64,000 nucleotides of DNA from Branchiostoma floridae (taxonomy: Eukaryota; Chordata; Leptocardii; Amphioxiformes; Branchiostomatidae). Below are positions 30,257-40,608 of this stretch, piece after piece. The notes beneath the pieces were generated by a model. The model saw only the letters and a program-made list of their open reading frames with translations. It did no database searches and had not been told where the DNA came from. Numbering within the stretch: position 1 is the stretch's first letter; the number at the start of each line of letters is the position of its first letter. A program made the position numbers and the translations under genes. The stretch lies in NCBI RefSeq assembly GCF_000003815.2, contig NC_049979.1, positions 35,128,600 through 35,192,599 of the forward strand, in the 5' to 3' direction.

Positions 30257-31859
30257 ATGCTGCATGCACGGCATTTGGTAGTGTACGATCGAGATACGAT
30301 ACAAAGACTGGTACTTCGTGGCAGATTACCCTTTAATAATGGTCGAGAGGATAAACATGTAGGTGTGATCCGCGTACTCAACGCTGCATGGGCGTGATGG
30401 GCAATCCAAACTGTGCAGGTCGCGTACTGTTCCCTGGCCGGCTTACTCTTCTATTCATTCTATTTCTACGGTTTTCCAGCGACCCGGAGTCTGGTACTGG
30501 TAGAGACTAACATTTTCCTGCAAGGAGAGAGCAAGCCGACATGCAAGTCGGCAAGCAAGCCTGCCGACTTCATTAGACAAACAGGCATTTGTCGCAGTTC
30601 TCCCAGACGTATTTTCCCGTCCATAAAACTCGGACAGGGCCCACAACCTAAATTATGTCACAAAATGTGGCAATATGTAACTGCGAAAATTTTGGCATTG
30701 TCTTAATCACGTGGTTGAACAACGTGTTTTGGCTCGCCATATTCAGATGAATTTCCAAGAAACTTGATAGTGGGGCATAGGATTTCAGTTTCAGTTTCTT
30801 ACAACCAATCATGTGGCTCATTATTTGCAGTGAAAATCGACGTCTCCGGCTCATTTCGTACAAATCGTAGCGATTGGCTAGCCAGTAAATAGATTGTCCC
30901 ACACTGTACACATCAAACGGCTGCCGCCAGCATGGCGCCATGGCAACGGCCAATGTGTGGTGGGAAGACCACCAGAGCGCCGCTCACGTGCGCCTCACAG
31001 GCGGGATGTCAATCAATCCGCTGTTTATTTCAGCGGGTGTAGCCTGGAACTGGGGTCGCCGTGTTTTCCAAAATCATCTCGCACACTGGACAGCCGGGCT
31101 TTCTGAGCAACGTTCGCACATGCAGAAAAACTGCACTGAGTAGCGGAGCAGATTCTTCAAAGGGTGACTCAACACTGTAAGCTGGAAATTGGAAAATGAA
31201 CAGCATTTTATAAGTGTATGTAAACTTTACTAGAAGACCCATCAGTTGGTTTTTGCTACTCTATTGAGTATTGTATTATACTCTACTCTTCACTTCAGAC
31301 AGCCGTGCGTGGTGACATATATGTACAAGAAAACACGTCACCCATTCATTAGTCGCGGCCAAAATATAATATAGAAGAAAAGTTGTAGATTTGAAGGTAG
31401 AAAAATCTCAATTTTTTAAATTTTCATAGTACATTTTGTATTGTTCTGGCGATAGTGCAACGCTATTACTATTAGTGTTCGCCCGCTCTGGCTGTTGCCC
31501 CGCAATAATGGACGTAATGCATGCCTCTAACAATGTCTAATAGTCTCACCTACGGACTTTACTGCTCTTCTGGCCGCTGCGCCTAGTGTACGGAAGGGGG
31601 CGCTGTCGCACGGCTTCATACAATTTAGGGACTTAGACAAAATTTGGCAGGGCGGCGGCAATTTTTTCTAAGTGTTTTACGGCGCCCGAAGCGTCCGGCG
31701 GTCCTGAACTGCCGAACGTGCTGAACCACTTAATGACGGTTCACCGCCCGGCGCTCGGGCTGGCAGCCTCGCGGGCCGGACGGCTTTGACGTAGGCGGAC
31801 CGCTCGGACTGCCCTCGGACCGGTCCGAACCGTTCGGGGCGAGTTGATTTTCACACAGG

Positions 31860-31920
31860 CAGTACATACAGAGTACCAGTACATACAGAGTACCAGTACA
31901 TACAAAGTACTAGTACACAT
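31860..31920 (+). repeat. 17-bp minisatellite, right block
   Basis: About three and a half units of the same CAGAGTACCAGTACATA repeat as at 25153-25407, resuming exactly at the right inverted-repeat end of the insertion. Confidence 0.9.
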
Positions 31921-32075
31921 GTACATGTACAAAAGTTTAGATACCTGGATCTGAACTATTGAACAAAGTACATGTGGTTGTCAATGATAATGTACAGGGA
32001 CAGTAAACTGTTGATTGCTAGCAATGTGTATGAAGACTTCTAGCATATAATATGCAGAGAACATACTTTCAATAG

Positions 32076-32113
32076 GATCAAGGAGCTTTTATCCTGATAA
32101 AAGCTCCTTGATC
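32076..32113. repeat. 38-nt perfect palindrome
   Basis: Two 18-nt arms (GATCAAGGAGCTTTTATC and its exact reverse complement) are separated by CT. There is no T-rich tail of bacterial type and no surrounding gene, so its role is unknown. Confidence 0.9.
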
Positions 32114-32999
32114 GGATTTCAAATTAAAGATGGTGCTAGCTTGAAAGCCCAATACAATATTTTTATCTTTTTACCATCCTAAAGTTTCAGTTTTGTGCAT
32201 GTATGGCATAACTCGGTTTTGGAAACAAAATAAGTAAAAAAGTTATTCACATGACTGTCTAAAAAAGTATTCAAGTACAGTATCAGTATACATAACCTGG
32301 TATTTTAGACCTGTACCTACAGTGTCAGTGATTTTTGCAGTTTGGTACTCCATGAACAATCTTGATCATGCTGTGACATGGGCAGGGTTGGTAAATGCTA
32401 TAATTAAGTTAAAGAGTCATGCTATCAACAGCTGTACCAAGATACATGTATTGTACTTTTCTTTGATTACCGACCATGCTCTTACAATATTTGGTCATAG
32501 AGTCTAAAAGGGAAATTCTGTGCCTGTAAATGAAATTTTATCAGATGTAATAGATGACTGAATTATACTTGATTTTGGACTTGAATTTGGATACATGATT
32601 GTATGTTTTGTCGGAAAGATTTTTGACTCAAATAGATAATGGCAAATATGTTAAAATATATGTAATGTTGTATGATTTGAAAGTACATTTTGTGTGTAGC
32701 ACTAGATGGCCGCATCCTTGGATCCTGCTGCACATGGGATGTGTATCCATCTTAATCTTCTGTGTGGAGGGTCTCTTGTAGGCCAATTTTAGTGTTATTG
32801 GATGTAGATGACAGGGTTTAATGTGTCCTTATGTTCATTTTTTGTTTTGTTTACATAGTTAGACCGCATGACATGCCAATATCCAACAGCCTTTCTGCCC
32901 CCCTCCCACTCTTGTTTATATATATTTTTATTGACTTTTTCTTCAATTACTTTGGCCCATCAACATTTCTATAACCCACTTTAGCAGTTTTCCGTCCCT

Positions 33000-33275
33000 C
33001 TTCGATAAGGGACAGGATCTGGCAGCCCTCGACCCCTCCCCCTACTCAGGGTTATCGAGTTGGCCAGACAGGGGTCATCAGCTGAAGTGGAAGCAGCCTG
33101 TCTAAGGGACGAGCTCCCCGATACAAAGCTCCTACCTGACCTGGGGTAGCTTCATCGCGGCAGCTGGCGATAAACTGACAGACTGGTGTGATGGATGATG
33201 TGATACTGATAGCCCAGTTAGTGCGGTTACAGGTTGGCGTCAGGAAGGATATCCGGCCGTAAAAAAAAAAAAAAA
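33000..33275 (+). mobile_element. 3' tail of an RTE-like LINE or its SINE
   Basis: The block GGCGTCAGGAAGGATATCC followed by GGCCGTAAAA and an A15-type run resembles the 3' end shared by RTE-like LINEs and the SINEs they mobilise. The upstream 200 bp (CATCAGCTGAAGTGGAAGC, GACGAGCTCCCCGA) fits a non-coding 3' region. The call rests on remembered motif similarity. Confidence 0.5.
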
Positions 33276-33774
33276 CCCTATCCAAACCGAAATGGAAAGT
33301 TCTTCATACAGATAAAGGCACAGGCAGTGCCGGTAGCAGTCACCGACGAGCAGCCGGTAGTGTCGCGGGCCTCGCTGACTTGCGGGTGCGGAAGGTAGGG
33401 TCCGGCCATCGAGGCAAACCATGGAGTTGAAGCCCAGAGCTGGACTCACTGGACGGACCAGCAGCATGGAAGCACAGTGTGAAGACTATTCCGACTGCTG
33501 CCTACCCCTGTGACAGGGATCCCAGCAGCAGTATAATCAAAAATGGATACGACACTAATAGCAGTTAGTTATAATAACAAAGGGCTTGTGTCAATTACTT
33601 TGGTCTATGTACGTAATGCTTGTTTTTACGTAATATGTAATGTGAGGCATATTTCAAATCACTAACTGTAATACCTCCTTCACACGGTAGGGGGTGCTAA
33701 GAGACTATTGACAGTGCAAATAATTGACAGATCTATAGCTAACAAAGATGACCTAACCACACTAAAAGAAAACT

Positions 33775-33986
33775 GAAGTGGTACGGCCACGTGTGACGGT
33801 CATCGGGACTAAGTCAAAACTATCATACAAGGAACCGTCCATGGAGGAAGAAAGAGGGGTAGACAATGGAAAAGATGGGAGGATAATATCAGAGAATGCA
33901 TGACACTGAGTGAAACACTAAGAAAAACAGAAAATTGCGGAAGATGGCAAAAACTATTTGCCCCATCGGTAACATACTTATACTGA
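33775..33986 (+). mobile_element. LINE reverse-transcriptase C-terminal fragment
   Basis: A frame reading GGRKRGRQWKRWEDNIRE and ending ENCGRWQKLFAPSVTYLY followed by a stop has the Arg/Lys-Gly-rich, Trp-x-Asp-Asn-Ile end common to the C-termini of many LINE reverse transcriptases. The upstream part is broken by stops. It is a 5'-truncated dead copy. Confidence 0.6.
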
Positions 33987-34630
33987 GGGATACAAGAAGA
34001 AGATTATTTATTTCATCTGAAGATGAATGGGATTTATTTATTTCATCTCAAAACAAGTGGGTGGCCCCTTAAAGTTGATTTCCAAGGCAGCCCCCCATAC
34101 ATATAAACAATACTAAACGTGTTACATTCAGTGACATCAGTAGGTCTCATGAAAACCGAGGCATCTAAACAAAATCAGCGTCCATTACTCAAGTCCGCTC
34201 TCCATATGGGGCAACATGACCAACATGCTGGGACTTACACACTGACCTTCCAGTATACTGGTTTCAAGTTATTCCAAGCTCGAGTTGTGGAAATACCAAT
34301 TTTTATTTTTCATTGGAGAAAAGAAGAAGAGCAAAAACAATTATATATTTCCCTTCCATGAAGATAAACATAATTACAGGATAACACTGGCACTATCTTT
34401 ACATTAAGATCTTAAAAGTTGAAAAGAAGTCAAAAGTGACAATTCCTAAAGCTTATACCATTCATGGATAAAGTTACACATAGCTTCTTTCCAAAACATT
34501 TGCATAAGCTCCCTACCAGAATTTTTTCTTGGATTCCAAGTAAGCTCCTGACGTACAAAATGTACCACGTTAGCAAGTGAATGTTTGGAATTACCACTGA
34601 TATTTTGTATCTACAGCATTTTGCATGTCT

Positions 34631-36935
34631 TCAGTGTTCAAATCTATCTAAGACATCGAGTACGGCACCAGACTTGAAGGAATTTTCCTCCAGTATTTGG
34701 ATCAGTTTCTGTGCGGAGAAATCCGGCTTCAGGAGTTTGCCGTTCTCTGCTAGCTGGCACAACAGTGCCCTGACCTCAGGGTCTCCCACGTGCGTTCTGT
34801 AGTAGTCAAACATCTCCGTGTCCATGGCACCCGGTGAGAAGGACAGCACACGAACGTCTGGCGACTCTTCTGCCAGCACCTGTTATCAAGGTAGGGCAGA
34901 AGTTATATCATCAGTCACCTCAACGGTCTTCTTCAACAGTTAATCAAAAGTTCAATATAAATTTTTTACTTAGTCAGCTATTTCTGATGCCCAAGTGATA
35001 TCTTAGAAATGTTTATTCACAAATCTCTTGAACTTCAGGGTCCAGCCTTTTCATTGATTGAATATGACTGTCCATTACAGTTAGCAGCTCGACCAATTAA
35101 AGATGGGCAATTAGCGGTTCAAACTCCTCGAGGTTAGGCCACGTTGACTTGATTATGTGGATGATATCTTCTGGGAACCTCAAAACTGATGAAGCATTCG
35201 AATAAAAAAATGGCAAAAAGAAGTTGCCTTCATGATCATTACAAAACTTAAATGGTGAGGAAGGTTGAACACTGATGATCAAACCAAGGTGGGGGGGGGG
35301 GGGCTGTCTATGGTACCTGTCTTTTGTGTTGGCTGTGGTCAGGCTGTTCATATGAGACAAACTAGGTACATTTCCACAGTTCCCTTACCTTGAACATGAT
35401 GTCCCTTGCTGCTTTACCACTACAGTATAGAGAGTTGGTCTTGATTGGAGTGAAGCCTGCACTGGAGGTGATGTTTATCACTGTCCTGGTCATGCCACTA
35501 CTGGGAAATATCTGAAGGGCAGATGTAGTATACATGTTTTTATTATAACATTGACGAGCAACAATTAATGACTCAACAGGAATATTGCAATGCTGCCTTT
35601 TCCTGGGTAACTCGTATCAGAAAAATCTTTTTTCGCAAATATCAAACAAGGATATTATACAGGATAATGCATGTTGAAAATCCTGTAACATAATTAACAA
35701 GGGTTATTGTGAACATAAGTTTAATAAAGTATCAAAACAAAGACACAGCTGTATATGATATCTGCCCGCAAACACATGCAGAGAGGACTGACATAGTCTC
35801 TTTTTTTTTCAACAAAAGTAAAGGAACCATTCAGCAAATACAAAAATTATAATAAAAGTAATCAATTATGTCAATAGAAATGTCTAAAATAGTCATCTTA
35901 TCAACAATGTATGAAATCATTATATCAAACAAAATAATTATATCGAATGAAATAGTCGAACGACTGACATAGTCTTACCTGTAGGAATTTTGCTGTGAGA
36001 GTGATGGCAGAGGTCACGTTCATGGTGAAATACTTCTGTAGAACCTCAGCATCACTGTGCTCTACTACCCTCTTACTAACATCTCCCAGTGTGGAGGCAT
36101 TGTGGATCAGCAAGGCATGTTGGAATGCACCTGGAAGGAGAATTTTGTGTGTCTATATGTGTGAGTGAATTTTGTATTACTCCTAGTCACCAATGATAAT
36201 GAGGAATAGAATTGAAATGCCCCTGTTGAGATCATTCTCCCAACCAGCATTACTGAAATTTGATCCACAGTATTGTACATTACAGTATAAAGCAAAGGGG
36301 TCGCTTAAGTAACACAATACAGTGCTCCAAACCGATGCCTCAGAGCTATTATACGTAATAACTTTTGGTGCAATTGCATACTGAGTAATTGGCTTTCTGT
36401 GTGTGTTGTTGTTTTTAACTTTTTGGCAAGGCTAGGGTATATCCTTTGGCCTCTGGCGAGCTCCCAGTTATGGACATGTTTCCTTCGGGATAATATGTTA
36501 CTGCTAGCCCTTAAAATGAATCCAGGTATTAAAGACATTTTAATGTTAATGTTTAAAAACGTTTAACAGTGGTCAATCTATTTTGATTCGTTACATGATA
36601 CTCCTTAGTATTCATTTGGTCACTCGAAACTCAAACTTACCTGAAGTAATGTCGCTGAAAATCCCCTGAAATAAGTCCTGATATCTGTCGGAGTCTTCCA
36701 GGTCACCACTAACCAACTTGACGCTTACCGCTGTCGTCTTATTCTTTACCAAGGCCTGGGTCTGTTCTAGTCCGGACAGCGACCTGGCCGTGAGCACCAG
36801 GCGGGACCCCTCCCCCAGGCGGCCCGACAACTCCACCGCCAACGAACGGCCCAGACCCCGACTAGCTCCGGTGATAACACAGAACGTCGGTCTTCCTAGC
36901 AAAGAAGAGTTCTGTACACTTTCAGAAAGAGCCAT
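34631..36935 (-). CDS. SPR: Sepiapterin reductase
   Basis: A short-chain dehydrogenase/reductase that makes tetrahydrobiopterin in the cytosol using NADPH. Four exons join in phase on the minus strand: 36935-36641, 36130-35979, 35511-35389 and 34879-34631, giving 272 residues (human SPR has 261). The Rossmann motif is TGASRGLGRSLA. The active-site Tyr and Lys are in SLYCSGKAARD after a Ser-containing NITSSAG. The C-terminal FKSGAVLDVLD carries the Asp expected to hold the pterin substrate. The usual NNAG motif reads HNAS (LLIHNASTLGD), a change in the adenine-pocket loop that is worth noting. All donors are GT and acceptors AG. The start was chosen because the ATG is followed directly by the Rossmann strand, as in the family. 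Confidence 0.95.
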
Positions 36936-37768
36936 TTGTCCCTTGCAGTCGCAACAGTACAGTTACTTGGTTTTACTTTACTGGGTCAGCTGCAAGGCGA
37001 ACTTTGACCTTTCAGATTACCTTTGTCCTGATACCTCATATAATGTAGCTACACCAGATTGTGCTATCTGCGCCAAAAAACAATACGGGCGAGCGTTCGT
37101 TCAGTGAATACATACATTTACAAAGTTGCGTGACTAAACATTTTGAAGTAATTAATAGAAATGACGATAAAGATTTATTTGATGGTACGGCTACGGACTG
37201 TGTGGAACTAAAATCTGTGTGAAGAAAGACATTCGGCTTCATTTACATGGCATCATTTGCTTTTTCGGCTACATTGAGTTTTGGATGACATCCCCGCGTG
37301 TATTGATTGTCACCTGTTCTAAAATAATAGACAAATAGCATAAAAACGGATAAATAGCATCCCTGGTCAAACAGAATTTCATGCTTGCCAGAGGATCTGC
37401 TCTCCATGGTAAAGGGGCACATAGTCAGGGCATGGGGCCGGCGCGTCAGCGCCCTTGTTCTCAAGGGCAATAAGCATTATTGAAATGGCTAAGATTGTCT
37501 TTTTCAGTGTTCTTCTCTTCTTTCATTAGGGCTGCCACCCTCAACTTGTTGAGTATTCTGCAGCCATAGCTTACTCGGAGAAGACCACTGCGCAAACGGA
37601 GGGGGACTTTAAATTTTGGATTTGAATACTGACAGGGTTGGTGACAAAGCTACCTCTGCTGGGAGGTTGTTCCATTCCCTAGTTGTACGTGGGAAGAAAG
37701 TATTTTGCCTGTATTGTGTTCTGCTGGCGGGGACCTTATAAGCCGCAGGATGGGTCGAGCGGGAACTT
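36936..37768. other. SPR upstream region and LINE 3' flank
   Basis: Between the SPR start codon and the LINE fragment. It should contain the SPR promoter. The part from about 37500 to 37768 reads as the 3' untranslated end of the minus-strand LINE. No other gene seen. Confidence 0.45.
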
Positions 37769-38790
37769 CTAGTTTGTGTTGCAGGATTTAATTTGTCTTA
37801 CAGTTAATAGAGAGTTCACCCGTGTGGTACTTAAAAAAGGTGACGAGTCTGGCCTTCCGTCGCCTTTCCTGGAGTGATGGCCACTCGAGGTCGTGGAGCA
37901 TTTCGCTGACACTAGAAGTCTGGCGGTACCTATTGCACACCCAACGGGCGGCACGACGCTGGACCGCTTCGAGCTTCTGGATATCCTTTGCTGTATAGGG
38001 ATCCCAAACAGGACTGGCAAATTCTAATAACGGTCGAACTAGTGTAATATAAGCAAGATTTTTGATCTTTTTAGATCTTTTTAGATCTTACCTTAAGATT
38101 TCTTCTCAGAAAACCTAGTGTTTTGCTGGCCTTGTTTGAAATGTTACCAATGTGGGTACTCCAACTGAGATTGTAGGTAAGTGTAACTCCTAGGTACTTG
38201 GCCTCCTTGGGAGAGTCTAGGGTGTGACCATGAAGTTTATAGCTAGTTGTCAGGGGGACTCTCTTCCTTGTAAAGTGTAACGCATGACACTTATCTGGGT
38301 GAAAGCTCATCAACCAGGTTCGTTCCCACACGTCCAGGCGATCCAGGTCTTCCTGGAGTAACTCTTGGTCCCTAGTCGAGCAGATGGTCTTATGCGCCAT
38401 AGTGTCATCTGCGAATAGTCGAGCAATGGAGGACAAGCTGGTGGGAAGATCATTTATATATAACAGAAACAGGGTTGGGCCTAAAACAGACCCCTGCGGT
38501 ACTCCTGATTCCACTGACACAAAACTTGAAGTTGAGCCTTCCACTACTACCGCTTGCCGGCGATCAGTGAGGAAACTCTGAATCCAGGTCTGCAGCGCCC
38601 CTGTGATGCCGTAGCAGTTTAACTTATGGATGAGGAGGGAGTGGCAAACTTTATCAAATTCCTTGCTGAAGTCCATAAGTCCAGTGTTACTGGGGGTGAA
38701 CAAAAGACAAATTAAGCCTGAGAGATAATGGACTGGGTGTTTAGTCGTGTGGCTTGGCAGCATTTTTTTTGCAAGATTTGTCTTTTTTGC
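37769..38790 (-). mobile_element. LINE (CR1/jockey-type) reverse transcriptase, broken
   Basis: On the minus strand 38763-38071 encodes most of an RT domain: MDFSKEFDKVCHSLL, ESGVPQGSVLGPTLFLLYIN, the palm motif FADDT, and HPDKCHALHFTR. The protein continues in another frame from about 38060 to 37800 with LAYITLVRPLLEFASPVWDP and VQRRAARWVCNRY. The frame is broken where AGATCTAAAA is tandemly duplicated (38070-38090). The endonuclease half is absent, as in a typical 5'-truncated insertion. The motif style is that of CR1/jockey-group non-LTR elements. It is inactive. Confidence 0.88.
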
Positions 38791-39015
38791 CTTCGCGCAT
38801 TATAGTTTTGGGGTCTCCAGAGGATGTCACATAAAATTAAGTCGGTCTCATAATGACATTATGTGATAAAGAAAACCATAGCCAATAATTAAATTGGACT
38901 TTGTAACTTTTAGACATGACTAAGAGGGGTCTACCTAACACAAGTGTCAATCCAATATTACTTTAGGTTGCACTTCAGAACCAGGTTGTTCACTTTAACG
39001 ATTTATGATTCCATA
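38791..39015. other. Short spacer, nothing recognised
   Basis: Non-coding sequence between the LINE remnant and the duplicated collagen exon fragment. Confidence 0.4.
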
Positions 39016-39187
39016 ACCTCTGACGCTGTCATTGTTACGCCACATCTTTTGCAAAACACAATTTTCACAGTAGAACAGTGTACTTGTTTTAAAGCACGAA
39101 ATGACTATTTTGGTGCCGGGAGCCTCTTTGAAGAATAAGAACTTTCTCGGCGCTATACAACAAGCAGGCTGCAGGCAACAATATTAG
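39016..39187 (+). pseudogene. Truncated copy of the collagen gene first exon
   Basis: This region aligns with 45238-45395, the 5' UTR and start of the collagen gene. AACCTCTGACG, CGCCACATCTTTTGCAAA and the coding start at 39101 ([20 protein letters not shown] against [20 protein letters not shown]) are conserved. The copy diverges after GCAGGC, reaching a stop at 39185-39187, and the rest of the gene is absent. A 28-codon peptide is unlikely to be functional. The upstream similarity shows a genomic, not RNA-mediated, duplication. Confidence 0.85.
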
Positions 39188-40608
39188 TAGTATCGACATA
39201 TTTGTATCGACTTATATTTTTATATTATTATATTGCATTAAGAAAAAACACAAAGTCAAAAATAATGTTAAAAATGGTTTAATCCATGTGTATCAAATCT
39301 CTAACATTAACATCTGAAGTGGAAGCAAATCTAACACACACCTGTCACAAGACAGAGAACATGGTCAACAGGCATTAAAACAATATCGTAGTAAGTACTA
39401 ATAAACTGACAGGCCTGATGTTGTGTTTAAGGAGTTGTTAATGTATAACTTTCATATGTTGATTTCAGTCAGGACTCATACATAGTGTGTCAAAATGTCG
39501 AAGGCATTACAGGAACTTGTTTTTCAACCCTCAAAAAGCCCTTTCACTGAGGTTATCATGCATGCGCGGGTGAAAGGAACTCTGGGTAATATGTCAAAGT
39601 TGAAAGCCCTCAGACGTAAACAGTTTCGTCTCTACCATTGTTTCAATTTGTGTAACAATGTAAAGAACATAATGGCGGAAAAATTGGAAGAATGTCTATG
39701 TCTATGACTATGCTCTGGGGCCTTCAACTTTGACATATTACCCAGAGTTCCTCTCACTGGCACATGTGTTGTAACCTCTGTGAAAGGGCTAATTGGTATA
39801 CGTATCTAGTAACATTATATTAGTATGTGATAATTTGTCGTCAATTTTTTTACTGAAATGTAAACAAGGCAACCTACAGAACTAACATAATACAGATATA
39901 TACTAAAGCTAAAAAAAGTAGTAGTTCTAAGCTAAATAAAATACATTGCTCAAATCATCATTTTGGGCAAGGTATATATGTAACATTACACATGCATATA
40001 CATGGAAGAAAGTTATAAACATTGAAACTGTAACCAACAAAAGTAACAAATGCCAGTAAAAGGTAAAATCCAAGCTGTTTCAAAGTACACTGTAGCTACA
40101 TGTAGGCATGCTACAAATACAGGGGTTCTTCTCCTACAAATCTCTGCTGCATAATTTGTCTGACAGCCTATGATAAACCGGCAACTGTTCTTGCCATGGA
40201 TGCAAGTACTAGTACCTTCCTCAGTTCCTTTATCTGCTGGTTGGCTCTGAGGTGCGTTACCCTGCCCAGTGCTAAGGCACCGACTTGCTTCTGTCAACCT
40301 GTCTAATTAGCTGCCCTTTGAGATTTCACCGCTAGAGCTTGTAGCAGGTCTTAAGAGTTTACGCCGCCAGCAGACAAAATCTAACCTAACCCCGTAACAA
40401 CTCCCCCCCCCCCCAACACACACACACACACGGCCTGCACTAATTAACTGCATGGGCCAGCTACCCCTTCAGCGCCGTAGACAAAACGGCAAGCGCCCTG
40501 ATGGTATGGTTACCAGGCTATTACTTACTTGTCAACAGACAAGATTTCACTAACAGTGATGGAAGATGTATGAAGAAACAGCGAAACCCAAATTACAAAG
40601 TCTGGGAC
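39188..40608. other. Intergenic, repeat-bearing
   Basis: Contains an inverted-repeat element (39537-39790) and a C-run followed by an AC tract (about 40402-40432). No gene recognised. Confidence 0.45.
39537..39790. mobile_element. Inverted-repeat element (254 bp)
   Basis: The left end AGCCCTTTCACTGAGGTTA is matched by TAACCTCTGTGAAAGGGCT at the right. The arms continue for about 85 nt, with GGAACTCTGGGTAATATGTC then AAAGTTGAA shared exactly. The centre is short and non-coding. It is a fold-back MITE by structure. Confidence 0.85.

Larger units (their letters stand above)
25408..31859. mobile_element. 6.45-kb inverted-repeat-ended insertion
   Basis: The left end begins CCTGTGTGAAAAT and the right end finishes ATTTTCACACAGG, an exact 13-nt inverted repeat. 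It continues into GC-rich ends dense in TTCGGACGG/CCGTCCGAA and GGTCCGGACC-like motifs (25430-25900 and 31680-31845). It interrupts a 17-bp minisatellite that continues directly on the other side, with CA at both junctions, so a 2-bp target duplication is possible but the periodic target makes this ambiguous. Inside, two diverged ~150-bp direct repeats (about 27855-28005 and 28768-28918) carry the same GAACGGTTC motifs. No transposase was recognised. It is probably a non-autonomous DNA transposon or a composite. Confidence 0.7.
31921..34630. other. Intergenic region with LINE remnants
   Basis: No gene recognised between the insertion and SPR. It contains a 38-nt palindrome (32076-32113) and LINE-derived pieces at about 33000-33275 and 33775-33986. 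Confidence 0.5.

Noticed and set aside
16207-31920. Possible CRISPR arrays from regularly spaced repeats
   Set aside because: The 84-bp and 17-bp arrays have no unique spacers and lie in an animal genome; they are coding and non-coding minisatellites.
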